DNA of 14,066 nt from Nitrospirota bacterium (GCA_029879555.1 JAOUQB010000027.1:1-14066), one strand, 5' to 3'. Counted from the stretch's first letter, positions 1 to 11,413 are shown. Program-made: numbers and translations. Notes: generated by a model from the letters alone, not told the origin.

Positions 1-1
1 G

Positions 2-2377
<2,376 letters not shown>

Positions 2378-2418
2378 TCCCCGCGTTGATTATGGCCATT
2401 TACCCTTCCCTATAACCC

Positions 2419-2423
2419 GGAGG
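2419..2423 (+). promoter_or_regulatory. Shine-Dalgarno site fixing the TTG start of rpoC
   Basis: GGAGG lies seven bases upstream of the TTG at 2431. No ATG or GTG in the same frame is as well placed, and the protein from this TTG begins at the conserved RpoC N-terminus, so this site decides the start. Confidence 0.75.
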
Positions 2424-2430
2424 AACGCAC

Positions 2431-5400
2431 TTGGATAGTATCTATTCCCTTTTTGAAAAGCCGAGAGATGCCGTCTCCTTTGATGCAATGCGGATTCGTA
2501 TTGCTTCGCCGGAAAAGATTCGTTCATGGTCTTATGGCGAAGTCAAAAAGCCGGAAACCATCAATTACCGATCATTTAAGCCAGAGCGTGACGGTCTTTT
2601 TTGCGCGAAAATTTTCGGACCAACGAAAGATTGGGAATGCAATTGCGGCAAATATAAGAGAATGAAGCACCGGGGCATTGTCTGTGATAAATGCGGCGTG
2701 GAGGTGATTCAGTCAAAAGTCCGGCGTGAGCGAATGGGCCATATTGAGTTAGCCGCCCCAGTCGCACATATCTGGTTCTTGAAGGGAGTGCCAAGCCGAA
2801 TTGGGATTTTATTGGATATGAGTCTCAAGCAGTTGGAGAAAATTCTTTATTTTGAGGCGTATGTCGTATTGGATCCTGGCAATAGCAGCCTTAAAGATCG
2901 AGAATTATTGACGGAAGAGCGATATCGAGAATGTGTTGAGGAGTTTGGGGCGAATTCCTTTAAAGTGGGGATTGGGGCTGAAGCGATTCGCGAGCTATTG
3001 CGGAAAGTAGATATTGAAGCCCTTTGGGATGAGCGCCATGACAAAATTAATAGCACAACCTCTGTTGCTGTTGGGAAAAAGCTAACCAAGCGATTAAAGG
3101 TGATTGAAGCCTTTCATACTTCGGGAAACAATCCCGAATGGATGATCATGGATGCGATTCCGGTGCTTCCTCCTGAATTGCGTCCTCTTGTGCCACTGGA
3201 TGGTGGCCGATTTGCGACTTCAGATCTGAATGACCTCTATCGACGCGTCATTAACAGGAATAATCGTCTAAAGCGCCTGGTCGAATTGAAGGCTCCTGGC
3301 GTCATTATTCGAAATGAAATGCGGATGCTTCAAGAGGCAGTTGATGCGTTATTTGATAACGGGCGTCGTGGACGAGTGATTCGAGGTGCGAACAAGCGGC
3401 CATTGAAGTCCTTGAGCGACATGCTGAAGGGCAAGCAGGGGCGTTTCAGGCAAAATCTGTTAGGCAAGCGCGTCGATTATTCCGGGCGATCGGTCATCGT
3501 GGTGGGACCGGAGCTTCGATTGAATCAATGTGGGTTGCCCAAGAAGATGGCGCTTGAACTCTTTAAGCCGTTTATTTTTCATAAGCTAGAAGAGCGAGGC
3601 GCGGCCACAACTATTAAGAGTGCCAAGCGATTGGTGGAAAAGGAGCGCCCTGAAGTCTGGGATGTATTGGATGAAGTCATCCGTGAGCATCCGGTCATGC
3701 TGAATCGAGCGCCTACCCTTCACCGGTTGGGAATTCAGGCCTTTGATCCTATTTTAGTTGAAGGGAAGGCGATTCGCTTGCATCCGCTAGTTTGTGCAGC
3801 TTTTAATGCGGACTTTGATGGTGACCAAATGGCGGTGCATGTTCCTCTCTCCGTTGAAGCGCAAATCGAGGCGCGGGTGTTAATGATGGCTGCTAATAAT
3901 ATTCTCTCGCCTGCCAATGGTCGGCCGTTGTCTGTTCCATCCCAGGATATGGTGTTGGGTTGCTACTGGTTGACCAATGATCGTGATGGAGCGAAGGGGG
4001 AAGGGAAGATTTTTTCCTCACCTGAAGAAGTCCGAATTGCCTATGATTCAGGTGAGGTTGAAGAGCAGGCTCGGATCAAAGTGCGGCTTGAGGATGAGAT
4101 CATTGAGTCTACAGTAGGTCGTGTGATCCTCTCGGAAATTTTACCTGTCAATATGCCGTTTTCGCATGTGAACAAGTTAATGACCAAAAAAGAAATTACC
4201 AAGCTGGTTGATCGGGTCTACCGAATGGTGGGGCTTCATGAAGTTGTGGTGATGTTGGATCGCTTGAAGGATTTAGGCTTCTCTTATGCAACTAAGGCCG
4301 GGATATCAATCTGTATTGACAATATGCATATCCCATCTCGTAAGGGCGAATTGATCAATCGCGCTCAAGGAGAGGTGGGGCAAGTGCAGAATCAATATGG
4401 GGAAGGGCTCATTACCAATGGCGAGCGGTACAATAAGGTCATCGATATCTGGGCGCATGTGAGTGAGCAAATTGCTATCGAAATGATGAAGGAGATTAGT
4501 CAGGGTGGCGGCCGAGGTGCTACGGAAGGGCTAAATCCTATTTATATGATGGCTGACTCTGGCGCCCGAGGAAGCTCACAGCAGATTCGACAGCTGGGTG
4601 GTATGCGTGGATTGATGGCTAAGCCATCTGGGGAAATTATTGAAACCCCAATTACCGCCAATTTCCGTGAGGGCTTGACCGTGTTGCAATACTTTATTTC
4701 CACGCATGGAGCTCGGAAAGGTTTGGCGGATACCGCGTTGAAAACGGCTAATTCTGGGTACCTAACGCGGCGTCTCGTCGATGCGGCACAGGACGTCATT
4801 ATCAGTGAGCCAGATTGCTTCACGACCGATGGCATTATCGTTTCTGCCTTGGTCGAAGGCGGGGAAGTCATTCAGGCTTTGGATGAGCGGATATTGGGTC
4901 GGTTAACTGCCGAAGATGTGCATGATCCGATTACACAGGAGGTCCTTGTTAAGGCCCATGAGGAATTGGATGAGGAGCTCTGTCAGGCCATTGTCGAGGC
5001 TGGAATTGATCATTTGAAAATTCGTTCGGTGCTGACTTGTCAATCCCGCTGGGGGGTATGTGCAAGTTGCTATGGAAGAGATTTGGCCCGGGGCCGTCTC
5101 GTAGAAATGGGCGAGCCTGTTGGCGTGATAGCGGCTCAATCGATTGGTGAGCCAGGAACGCAGTTGACGATGCGTACCTTTCATATTGGAGGAACAGCCA
5201 GTAAGGTCGTTGCGCAGACCGTTCTCGAGGCAAAGCATGAAGGGGTCATCAAATATTTAAGTTTCGATGCAAAAAAGAATGCAGATTTCCATAATCCCAG
5301 CATGGCGATTAAAACGCAGCAGGGTGATTGGGTGGTGATGGTCAGAAATGCCAAGATTGCCGTCTATGATGATACGGGGCGCGAGCGGGAAAAGTATCCG

Positions 5401-6582
5401 TTGGTTCATGGCGCCAAGATCAAGGTCAAAGATGGCGGAAAAGTAGAGATCGGCCAAAAATTTGTAGAATGGGATCCTTACTCGTTGACTATTTTAACGG
5501 AAGTGGGAGGAAAGGTCGCCCTGGGTGATATTACTGAAGGCGTTACCATGAAAGATGAGGTCGATGAAGTCACGGGGTTATCGCGTCGTGTGGTGATCGA
5601 GCAAGCAGGAACCAATTTGCGTCCGCGACTTTCTGTTAAAGATGAATCAGGAAAAACAGCCAAGTTGAGTTCAGGATCTCCGGCTCGGTATTTGCTTCCG
5701 GTTGGAGCCCATATTTTTGTTGAAAAAGGCTCGACCGTATTTCCTGGTGATGTGTTAGCAAAGATTCCCCGAGAAACCACTAAAACAAAAGATATTACAG
5801 GGGGATTGCCTCGTGTCGCGGAATTGTTTGAAGCGAGAAAGCCAAAGGAACATGCCGTTGTCAGTGAGATCGACGGAGAGGTTTCATTCGGCGGTTTTGT
5901 GAAAGGCCTTCGAAAGGTTACTGTCGATAATAAAATTGGTGACGTAAAGGAGTACTTGATCCCTCGAGGGCGTCATGTAAATGTTCATGAAGGGGACTGG
6001 GTGCGAGCTGGAGAGCCTTTGATGGATGGTTCGGCTAATCCTCATGATATTTTGAGTGTGTTGGGGCCTCGTGAATTGCAAAAATATTTAGTGAATGAAG
6101 TCCAGGAAGTGTATCGTTTGCAAGGTGTGGTCATAAATGATAAGCACATTGAGGTTATTACTAGGCAAATGTTGAAAAAAGTTCGGATTGAGGATGCCGG
6201 AGATAGTTCATTCTTGCCAGGGACGCAGGTGAATAAATTTGTCTTTGATGACGAGAATGAGAGAGTGTTGGCAGAAGGAGGAAGGCCTTCATTAGGAAAG
6301 CCTGTGCTGCTAGGAATTACAAAGGCGTCCCTTAGTACGGACAGTTTTATTTCTGGCGCATCATTCCAGGAGACAACCAGGGTTCTGACGGAAGCCGCTA
6401 TTAATGGCAGAACAGATGAGCTTCGGGGATTGAAAGAAAATGTTATTGTTGGGCGACTTATTCCAGCAGGGACGGGTTGGGGAGAGTACAGGGAGACATT
6501 TGTTCCGAGGCCAACCGAAGAAGATGTGACAATTTTGGGCGAAAATGCCGGAATTGATCAAGCTCAATTATCAAGAGGATGA
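2431..6582 (+). CDS. rpoC: RNA polymerase beta' subunit
   Basis: This is the largest RNA polymerase subunit; it carries the catalytic magnesium and the clamp. The protein has 1383 residues from a TTG start, close to the 1407 of E. coli. Visible landmarks: the N-terminal zinc site Cys70, Cys72, Cys85, Cys88; the catalytic NADFDGD with Asp461, Asp463 and Asp465; a second zinc site Cys796, Cys870, Cys877, Cys880; and the trigger loop start MRTFHIGG (Met914, Arg915, His918). The trigger loop resumes at DITGGLPRV (Asp1121), so about 190 residues of the SI3 type are inserted between its arms. The C-terminus ([11 protein letters not shown], then a short acidic tail) looks complete. No residue expected to be essential is missing. 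A T run follows the stop but lacks a convincing terminator stem. Confidence 0.98.
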   Translation: MDSIYSLFEKPRDAVSFDAMRIRIASPEKIRSWSYGEVKKPETINYRSFKPERDGLFCAKIFGPTKDWECNCGKYKRMKHRGIVCDKCGVEVIQSKVRRERMGHIELAAPVAHIWFLKGVPSRIGILLDMSLKQLEKILYFEAYVVLDPGNSSLKDRELLTEERYRECVEEFGANSFKVGIGAEAIRELLRKVDIEALWDERHDKINSTTSVAVGKKLTKRLKVIEAFHTSGNNPEWMIMDAIPVLPPELRPLVPLDGGRFATSDLNDLYRRVINRNNRLKRLVELKAPGVIIRNEMRMLQEAVDALFDNGRRGRVIRGANKRPLKSLSDMLKGKQGRFRQNLLGKRVDYSGRSVIVVGPELRLNQCGLPKKMALELFKPFIFHKLEERGAATTIKSAKRLVEKERPEVWDVLDEVIREHPVMLNRAPTLHRLGIQAFDPILVEGKAIRLHPLVCAAFNADFDGDQMAVHVPLSVEAQIEARVLMMAANNILSPANGRPLSVPSQDMVLGCYWLTNDRDGAKGEGKIFSSPEEVRIAYDSGEVEEQARIKVRLEDEIIESTVGRVILSEILPVNMPFSHVNKLMTKKEITKLVDRVYRMVGLHEVVVMLDRLKDLGFSYATKAGISICIDNMHIPSRKGELINRAQGEVGQVQNQYGEGLITNGERYNKVIDIWAHVSEQIAIEMMKEISQGGGRGATEGLNPIYMMADSGARGSSQQIRQLGGMRGLMAKPSGEIIETPITANFREGLTVLQYFISTHGARKGLADTALKTANSGYLTRRLVDAAQDVIISEPDCFTTDGIIVSALVEGGEVIQALDERILGRLTAEDVHDPITQEVLVKAHEELDEELCQAIVEAGIDHLKIRSVLTCQSRWGVCASCYGRDLARGRLVEMGEPVGVIAAQSIGEPGTQLTMRTFHIGGTASKVVAQTVLEAKHEGVIKYLSFDAKKNADFHNPSMAIKTQQGDWVVMVRNAKIAVYDDTGREREKYPLVHGAKIKVKDGGKVEIGQKFVEWDPYSLTILTEVGGKVALGDITEGVTMKDEVDEVTGLSRRVVIEQAGTNLRPRLSVKDESGKTAKLSSGSPARYLLPVGAHIFVEKGSTVFPGDVLAKIPRETTKTKDITGGLPRVAELFEARKPKEHAVVSEIDGEVSFGGFVKGLRKVTVDNKIGDVKEYLIPRGRHVNVHEGDWVRAGEPLMDGSANPHDILSVLGPRELQKYLVNEVQEVYRLQGVVINDKHIEVITRQMLKKVRIEDAGDSSFLPGTQVNKFVFDDENERVLAEGGRPSLGKPVLLGITKASLSTDSFISGASFQETTRVLTEAAINGRTDELRGLKENVIVGRLIPAGTGWGEYRETFVPRPTEEDVTILGENAGIDQAQLSRG

Positions 6583-6617
6583 TCCTGTTTTTTTTATAAT
6601 GAAAGCTTTAAAAATCC

Positions 6618-6646
6618 TTGACAGAATGATGCTGAATCTATAAGAT
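6618..6646 (+). promoter_or_regulatory. Predicted sigma-70-type promoter of the rpsL-rpsG-fusA operon
   Basis: A perfect -35 hexamer TTGACA (6618-6623), a 17-base spacer and a -10-like TAAGAT (6641-6646) lie in the AT-rich gap after rpoC. Transcription would start near 6653, about 60 bases before the rpsL ATG. It would let the str operon be transcribed apart from rpoBC. The -35 and spacing are ideal; the -10 differs from TATAAT at two positions. The prediction rests on sequence alone. Confidence 0.6.
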
Positions 6647-6654
6647 CGGCTGGT

Positions 6655-6677
6655 TCCCCTCAAGTGTTTTTCGGGGA
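6655..6677 (+). other. Possible 5'-leader hairpin upstream of rpsL
   Basis: TCCCC (6655-6659) can pair with GGGGA (6673-6677) across a 13-base loop, forming a hairpin right at the predicted 5' end of the rpsL transcript. A short G/C stem there could protect the mRNA end or influence rpsL translation. With five pairs and a long loop, chance is a real possibility. Confidence 0.3.
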
Positions 6678-6711
6678 TGAAGTATTCACTTTTTGCAATG
6701 AAGAAGAAGAA

Positions 6712-7083
6712 ATGCCAACAGTTAATCAATTAATTCGGGTAGGTCGAAAGGCCATTAAGGCTAAGAGCAAAAGCTCGGCATTGAATCGTTGTCCTCAGCG
6801 AAGGGGTGTTTGTCTTCGTGTCTATACTACAACTCCAAAAAAGCCAAATTCAGCTCTCCGAAAAGTTGCCAGGGTTCGTTTGACTACTGGCTTGGAGGTG
6901 ACGGCGTATATCCCTGGTATGGGTCATAATCTTCAGGAGCATTCCATTGTGTTGGTTCGTGGGGGTCGCGTGAAAGATCTTCCTGGCGTTCGCTATCACA
7001 TGGTTCGTGGTGCCTTGGATGCTGTGGGGGTTGCGAACCGCAAGCAGGGTCGCTCTAAGTATGGAGCAAAGCGACCAAAGTAA
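6712..7083 (+). CDS. rpsL: 30S ribosomal protein S12
   Basis: S12 sits at the decoding centre of the 30S subunit and controls accuracy. The ATG at 6712 gives 123 residues, the normal size, beginning MPTVNQLIR. An in-frame GTG at 6664 would add 16 residues with no family counterpart, so it was not used. [13 protein letters not shown] and [14 protein letters not shown] are intact, including the lysines at 43 and 88 whose mutation gives streptomycin resistance, and Asp89, the residue methylthiolated in many bacteria. The usual [11 protein letters not shown] reads [11 protein letters not shown] here (Met70). The upstream GAAGAAGA stretch is a weak ribosome-binding site. It is the first gene of the str operon, and rpsG follows after 59 bases. 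Confidence 0.97.
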   Translation: MPTVNQLIRVGRKAIKAKSKSSALNRCPQRRGVCLRVYTTTPKKPNSALRKVARVRLTTGLEVTAYIPGMGHNLQEHSIVLVRGGRVKDLPGVRYHMVRGALDAVGVANRKQGRSKYGAKRPK

Positions 7084-7142
7084 TCTCTTCTTTTCTGGTA
7101 GAAAATTTTTTAACCGTCCTTTAGATCTGAAAGAAATCGTAT

Positions 7143-7613
7143 ATGCCACGTAGGCCTCTGGTGCTTCGACAAAAGGTGGTGCAGGATTCACTTTATAAGG
7201 ATCCTGTGGTGGGAAGATTTTTGAATATCCTTTTGCGTGATGGAAAGAAGAGCACGGCGGAGCGTGTGTGTTATGGGGCTTTTGATATTGTGAGGGAGAA
7301 GACCGGTGATGAGCCCCTTAAGGTTTTTCATGCAGCCCTGGGTAATGTGAAGCCGATGGTTGAGGTGAAGTCGCGGAGGGTTGGTGGGGCATCTTATCAG
7401 GTTCCTGTTGAAATTAGGCCTGTTCGTCAAATTGCGTTGGCTTTGCGTTGGATTAAGGAAAGCGCATTGTCGCGAAGCGGGAAAAGTATGAAAGAGCGGT
7501 TGGCAGCTGAATTGATGGACGCCGCCAGTAATAATGGATCCGCAGTAAAAAAGCGGGATGAAACACATCGGATGGCAGAAGCGAATAGAGCTTTTGCTCA
7601 TTACCGGTGGTAA
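7143..7613 (+). CDS. rpsG: 30S ribosomal protein S7
   Basis: S7 is a primary 16S rRNA-binding protein that nucleates the 30S head and lines the E site. The product has 156 residues, typical of the family, starting MPRRPLVLR and ending in the signature [17 protein letters not shown]. The central [13 protein letters not shown] motif is present. The start is ATG, preceded by a weak purine-rich stretch (GAAAGAAA). In E. coli S7 represses its own operon by binding the rpsL-rpsG gap. Here that gap is only 59 bases with no obvious structure, whereas the gap after rpsG contains a large inverted repeat, so any feedback control may be placed differently (inference). Confidence 0.97.
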   Translation: MPRRPLVLRQKVVQDSLYKDPVVGRFLNILLRDGKKSTAERVCYGAFDIVREKTGDEPLKVFHAALGNVKPMVEVKSRRVGGASYQVPVEIRPVRQIALALRWIKESALSRSGKSMKERLAAELMDAASNNGSAVKKRDETHRMAEANRAFAHYRW

Positions 7614-7623
7614 TGTTGGCTGT

Positions 7624-7701
7624 AATGCTGCAGTGGACTTGATAGGGTAGGGAGCGTTTAATTTTTTTGTGCTCCTGTTGAGTCAAGTCTCTTGCAGCAT
7701 T
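7624..7701 (+). repeat. Large imperfect inverted repeat (predicted stem-loop) between rpsG and fusA
   Basis: AATGCTGCA (7624-7632) pairs with TGCAGCATT (7693-7701). After a 3x3 internal loop, GACTTGA (7636-7642) pairs with TCAAGTC (7683-7689). Further inside, GGAGC (7651-7655) can pair with GCTCC (7671-7675) around a loop containing seven T. In total 21 perfect pairs span almost the whole 107-base gap. The repeat ends about seven bases before the GGGG that probably serves as the fusA ribosome-binding site. There is no trailing T run, so it is not a standard terminator. A translational control element, RNA processing site or attenuator are all possible. Confidence 0.7.
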
Positions 7702-7720
7702 GTTACGTGGGGAATTTGTG

Positions 7721-9799
7721 GTGACTGAAGGATCTCTCAGTAAAACGCGAAATATCGGGATCATGGCCCATATTGATGCTGGGAAAACTACGACCACTGA
7801 GCGCGTGCTTTTTTATACGGGGGTCTCCTATAAGATTGGGGAAGTTCATGAGGGTGCGGCGACTATGGACTGGATGGAGCAGGAGCGTGAGCGAGGAATT
7901 ACGATCACGTCTGCTGCGACAACATGTTCATGGAAGGATAGTCGAATAAATATCATTGATACTCCAGGTCATGTCGACTTCACGATTGAAGTTGAGCGGT
8001 CGTTGCGGGTCCTGGATGGCGCTGTTGCTGTGTTTGATTCTGTTATGGGGGTTGAGCCACAATCGGAGACAGTTTGGCGGCAAGCCGACAAATACCAGGT
8101 CCCACGAATTGCGTTTATGAATAAGATGGATCGCGTTGGGGCGGATTTTTTCCCCGCTGTTCAAACCCTGGTTGACCGATTGGGGGCAAACCCTGTTGTC
8201 TTGCAATTGCCTTTGGGGAAAGAGGAAGCTTTCAGGGGTGTGATAGATTTGGTTGCAATGAAAGCCTTAATTTTTGATGATGAGACTCTTGGTGCAGCAT
8301 TTGTAACGGGAGATATTCCAGCGGAAAATCTTGAGGAGGCTGAGGCATATCGGGAGAAAATGCTCGATGCTGTTGCGGAGTTCGATGAAGGGGTCATGGA
8401 GCGGTACTTGGGCGGTGAGGTTCTTAGCGTGGAGGAAGTAAAGCGGGCTATTCGTTTGGGAACGATCGCTTTGAAAATTACTCCAATATTTTGTGGTTCG
8501 GCCTTTAAGAATAAGGGTGTTCAGCCCTTGTTGGATGGGGTTGTTGATTATCTCCCTTCTCCTGTTGATCTCCCACCAGTTCGAGGAATTGATCCTCTTA
8601 CCGAAGGGGAAATTTATCGAAAGCCAGAAAATAGTGAACCGTTTGCGGCTTTGGCCTTTAAGATTATGTCTGATCCATTTTCTGGTCAGTTGACTTATTT
8701 TCGAGTGTATTCCGGCAAGCTCACTTCTGGATCTTATGTTTATAACATGGCCAAGGGGAAAAAGGAGCGAATCAGTCGGTTGTTGAAAATGCATGCCAAT
8801 AAGCGCGAAGAGATTGATGAAGTGTTTGCTGGGGATATTGCGGCAGCGGTGGGTTTAAAGGATACGAGAACTGGGGATACCTTGTGTGATGAGAAGCATC
8901 CTATCTTGCTGGAAGTTATTAAGTTTCCGGAGCCCGTGATCTCTTTGGCGGTTGAGCCAAAGACTAAGCAGGATATGGACAAGATGGGATATTCTCTTGA
9001 GAAGCTCGCTCAGGAAGATCCTTCTTTTCGGATTAAGACGGATGAGGAAACCGGGCAGACAATTATCTCTGGTATGGGTGAATTGCATTTAGAGATTATT
9101 GTTGACCGCCTGCTGCGTGAGTTTAAGGTTCAGGCAAATGTTGGTAAGCCGCAGGTTGCTTACCGTGAAACAATTCGTGGAACAGCGGAAGCCGAGGCGA
9201 AGTATGTCAAGCAAACCGGTGGGCGTGGGCAATATGGGCATGTATGGTTACGTGTTGAGCCAGCTGAATCAGGTAAGGGCTTGGAGTTTATTAATAAAAT
9301 TGTTGGTGGTACTGTCCCGAGGGAATTCATTGCCCCAGTGGAAAAAGGTGTCCGGGAGCGGATGGAAAGTGGTATATTGGCGGGCTACCCGCTAAGAGAT
9401 CTAAAGGTAACTTTGTATGATGGATCTTTCCATGAGGTTGATTCAAGTGAGATGGCATTTAAGATTGCCGGCTCTATGGCTTTGGTGAGTGCATGCCAAA
9501 AAGCAGACTTGGTTTTGTTGGAGCCGGTAATGAAGGTTGAGGTTTTGGTTCCGCAGGATTTCATGGGCGATGTGATCGGGGATTTAAATGGCCGGCGAGG
9601 GAAGATCCATGGCATGAAAGCTAGGGGTGGGTCTCAGGTGGTAGACGCAACGGTCCCATTGAGCGAGATGTTTGGGTATTCTACGGATTTGCGATCAAAG
9701 ACTCAGGGCCGTGCGACTTATAGTATGGAATTTGAATCATATGAGGTGGTTCCAAAGGTCATGGCTCAGCAGATAATTAAAAAGAATCAAGGTGAGTAA
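7721..9799 (+). CDS. fusA: Elongation factor G
   Basis: EF-G is the GTPase that drives translocation of tRNA and mRNA on the ribosome. From the GTG at 7721 the protein has 692 residues, typical for EF-G. The G motifs are all canonical: AHIDAGKT (16-23), RGITI (58-62), DTPGHVD (80-86, catalytic His84) and NKMD (134-137), followed by a CGSAFKN motif. Domains II-V follow, ending in [21 protein letters not shown] 7721 was chosen because TGGGGAA at 7708-7714 makes a plausible Shine-Dalgarno and the N-terminus then fits the family; the adjacent GTG at 7718 is almost equally good, and a TTG at 7700 lies inside the inverted repeat. tuf follows after 58 bases. Confidence 0.96.
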   Translation: MTEGSLSKTRNIGIMAHIDAGKTTTTERVLFYTGVSYKIGEVHEGAATMDWMEQERERGITITSAATTCSWKDSRINIIDTPGHVDFTIEVERSLRVLDGAVAVFDSVMGVEPQSETVWRQADKYQVPRIAFMNKMDRVGADFFPAVQTLVDRLGANPVVLQLPLGKEEAFRGVIDLVAMKALIFDDETLGAAFVTGDIPAENLEEAEAYREKMLDAVAEFDEGVMERYLGGEVLSVEEVKRAIRLGTIALKITPIFCGSAFKNKGVQPLLDGVVDYLPSPVDLPPVRGIDPLTEGEIYRKPENSEPFAALAFKIMSDPFSGQLTYFRVYSGKLTSGSYVYNMAKGKKERISRLLKMHANKREEIDEVFAGDIAAAVGLKDTRTGDTLCDEKHPILLEVIKFPEPVISLAVEPKTKQDMDKMGYSLEKLAQEDPSFRIKTDEETGQTIISGMGELHLEIIVDRLLREFKVQANVGKPQVAYRETIRGTAEAEAKYVKQTGGRGQYGHVWLRVEPAESGKGLEFINKIVGGTVPREFIAPVEKGVRERMESGILAGYPLRDLKVTLYDGSFHEVDSSEMAFKIAGSMALVSACQKADLVLLEPVMKVEVLVPQDFMGDVIGDLNGRRGKIHGMKARGGSQVVDATVPLSEMFGYSTDLRSKTQGRATYSMEFESYEVVPKVMAQQIIKKNQGE

Positions 9800-9857
9800 G
9801 GCCTCTCTTTATAAACGATTGTTTTTTGACAAATAAGTGATTTGAGGAGGAAAGAGG

Positions 9858-11063
9858 ATGGCGAAGGCGAAATTTGAGCGGAAGAAGCCGCATTTGAATG
9901 TGGGCACGATTGGGCACGTGGACCATGGGAAAACGACCTTGACTTCGGCTCTCACGAAGGTCATGGGGGACCTGGGTCAGGCGGCCTATGTGCCGTATGA
10001 CGACGTGGCCAAGGCGAGTGAAAGTCAGGGCCGACGGGATCCGACCAAGATTCTCACCATAGCCATCTCGCATGTCGAATATGAAACCGGCAATCGTCAT
10101 TATGCGCATGTGGACTGTCCGGGGCATGCCGACTATGTCAAGAACATGATCACCGGGGCCGCGCAAATGGACGGGGCCATCTTGGTCGTCAGTGCCGCTG
10201 ATGGGCCCATGCCGCAAACGCGGGAGCACATTCTCTTGGCTCGCCAAGTGGGCGTACCGTACATCGTCGTCTTCTTGAATAAAGCCGACAAAGTGGAAGA
10301 TAAGGAATTGTTGGAGCTGGTGGAGCTCGAAGTGCGGGAGCTCCTCACGAAATATGGGTTCCCAGGAGATGATGTGCCGGTCGTCATTGGGTCGGCCATT
10401 AAGGCCATCGAGGGGGACCAAAGTGAAGTCGGAGTGCCCTCGATCGTCAAGTTGTTAGACGCCGTCGATAGCTATATTCCGACGCCAGAGCGAGCCATTG
10501 ATAAACCCTTCCTGATGCCCATTGAAGACGTCTTCACTATTAGTGGTCGAGGGACTGTCGTCACGGGCCGAGTGGAGCGTGGGATCGTCAAGGTGGGGGA
10601 TGAAATTGAGATCGTGGGGCTTAAGCCGACGCAAGTGACCATTGTGACTGGGGTTGAAATGTTTCGCAAGGTGTTGGATGAAGGGCAAGCGGGAGATAAT
10701 ATCGGCGCCTTATTGCGCGGCACGAAGAAGGAAGATGTGGAGCGGGGCATGGTGTTAGCCAAGCCGAAATCAATCACCCCGCATACCAAATTTAAGGCCG
10801 AAGTGTATGTACTCACGAAGGAAGAAGGGGGTCGCCATACGCCGTTCTTTAATGGCTATCGGCCACAGTTCTACTTCCGGACAACGGACGTGACGGGCAT
10901 TGTGCAGTTGAATGAAGGCGTGGAGATGGTGATGCCGGGCGATAACGTGTCGTTTGCCGGGGAGTTGATTGCGCCAATTGCGATGGAGCAAGGGGTGCGG
11001 TTTGCGGTGCGTGAAGGGGGTCGGACGGTGGGCGCCGGGGTGGTCACGGAAATTGTGGAATAA
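9858..11063 (+). CDS. tuf: Elongation factor Tu with a non-canonical switch I
   Basis: EF-Tu delivers aminoacyl-tRNA to the ribosome as a GTP complex. The ATG follows AGGAGG (9845-9850) by seven bases, the strongest Shine-Dalgarno in the window. The product has 401 residues (E. coli 394). P-loop GHVDHGKT (19-26), DCPGHAD (86-92, catalytic His90), NKAD (141-144) and SAIK (179-182) are intact, and domains 2 and 3 look normal to the C-terminus. The effector loop is odd: the RGITI normally found before SHVEY reads KILTI (64-68), and the loop is five residues longer than in E. coli. The threonine that contacts magnesium is kept as Thr67. Synonymous sites are visibly richer in G and C than in fusA or secE. 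It lies between fusA (the tufA position) and rpmG-tRNA-secE (the tufB position). Confidence 0.96.
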   Translation: MAKAKFERKKPHLNVGTIGHVDHGKTTLTSALTKVMGDLGQAAYVPYDDVAKASESQGRRDPTKILTIAISHVEYETGNRHYAHVDCPGHADYVKNMITGAAQMDGAILVVSAADGPMPQTREHILLARQVGVPYIVVFLNKADKVEDKELLELVELEVRELLTKYGFPGDDVPVVIGSAIKAIEGDQSEVGVPSIVKLLDAVDSYIPTPERAIDKPFLMPIEDVFTISGRGTVVTGRVERGIVKVGDEIEIVGLKPTQVTIVTGVEMFRKVLDEGQAGDNIGALLRGTKKEDVERGMVLAKPKSITPHTKFKAEVYVLTKEEGGRHTPFFNGYRPQFYFRTTDVTGIVQLNEGVEMVMPGDNVSFAGELIAPIAMEQGVRFAVREGGRTVGAGVVTEIVE

Positions 11064-11081
11064 AAATACAGGGGTGTAGCT

Positions 11082-11231
11082 ATGCGAGTAATTATTTCTC
11101 TGGCTTGCGGAGATTGCAAGCGACGAAATTATTCAACGATGAAAAACAAGAAGAACGATCCTGATCGTTTGGAAATGAAAAAGTATTGCCGATTTTGTCG
11201 GAAACATAGTCCGCATAAAGAGGTGAAGTAA
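11082..11231 (+). CDS. rpmG: 50S ribosomal protein L33 (zinc-ribbon type)
   Basis: This small gene encodes 49 residues, starting [13 protein letters not shown]. Two CxxC pairs (Cys9/Cys12 and Cys36/Cys39) form the zinc ribbon of the C+ form of L33, a 50S protein near the E site. The core ([23 protein letters not shown]) is characteristic of the family. CAGGGGTG at 11069-11076 serves as ribosome-binding site. It begins 18 bases after the tuf stop and stands just before tRNA-Trp and secE, a common order in bacteria whose tuf copy precedes secE. The zinc-binding form means that its function depends on zinc supply. Confidence 0.93.
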   Translation: MRVIISLACGDCKRRNYSTMKNKKNDPDRLEMKKYCRFCRKHSPHKEVK

Positions 11232-11268
11232 TCTTGGGCCGTTCCCCTGGGGTTATTAGGTGCGTTGA

Positions 11269-11344
11269 AGGGGCATAGTGTCAATGGCTAGCACGTCGGT
11301 CTCCAAAACCGAAAGTCCGGGTTCGAATCCCTGTGCCCCTGCCA
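11269..11344 (+). tRNA. trnW: tRNA-Trp (anticodon CCA)
   Basis: The 76-base cloverleaf folds by eye. The acceptor stem AGGGGCA/TGCCCCT is perfect, with discriminator G and an encoded CCA end (11342-11344). The D stem is GTGT/GCAC. The anticodon stem TCGGT/ACCGA holds the loop CTCCAAA with anticodon CCA at 11303-11305, reading UGG. The T arm CCGGG-TTCGAAT-CCCTG has one C-U mismatch (11318 with 11332, tRNA positions 50-64). It lies between rpmG and secE and is probably processed from the same transcript, since no promoter was found just upstream. Confidence 0.95.
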
Positions 11345-11413
11345 AAATAGTTCCTCGGGGCAAGGGTGTAGGAAAAATTGAAGAAGTTCTAGCTTAAATG
11401 CAAGGGATAGGAA

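Noticed and set aside
6571..6596. Possible intrinsic terminator after rpoC (AGGATGATCCT followed by eight T)
   Set aside because: The palindrome has a single central base, so it cannot fold into a hairpin with a real loop; the T run alone is not a terminator.
6664..6711. GTG start giving a longer S12
   Set aside because: The extra 16 residues have no counterpart in S12 proteins, and the start would lie within the predicted leader hairpin; ATG 6712 gives the standard protein.
7188..7601. Long antisense open frames opposite rpsG, rpoC, fusA and tuf
   Set aside because: They mirror conserved genes, have no ribosome-binding sites or recognisable domains, and are the normal by-product of coding bias.
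9826..9854. TTGACA just upstream of tuf as a promoter
   Set aside because: No -10-like hexamer lies 16-18 bases downstream; that position is the ribosome-binding site itself.
11232..11268. CCCCTGGGG palindrome between rpmG and tRNA-Trp as a terminator or operator
   Set aside because: It has no loop for a hairpin and no T run, and there is no promoter-like pair nearby.
11345..11413. Promoter for secE in the gap after tRNA-Trp (TTGAAG at 11378)
   Set aside because: No -10 element at suitable spacing; the gap shows nothing else I can interpret.
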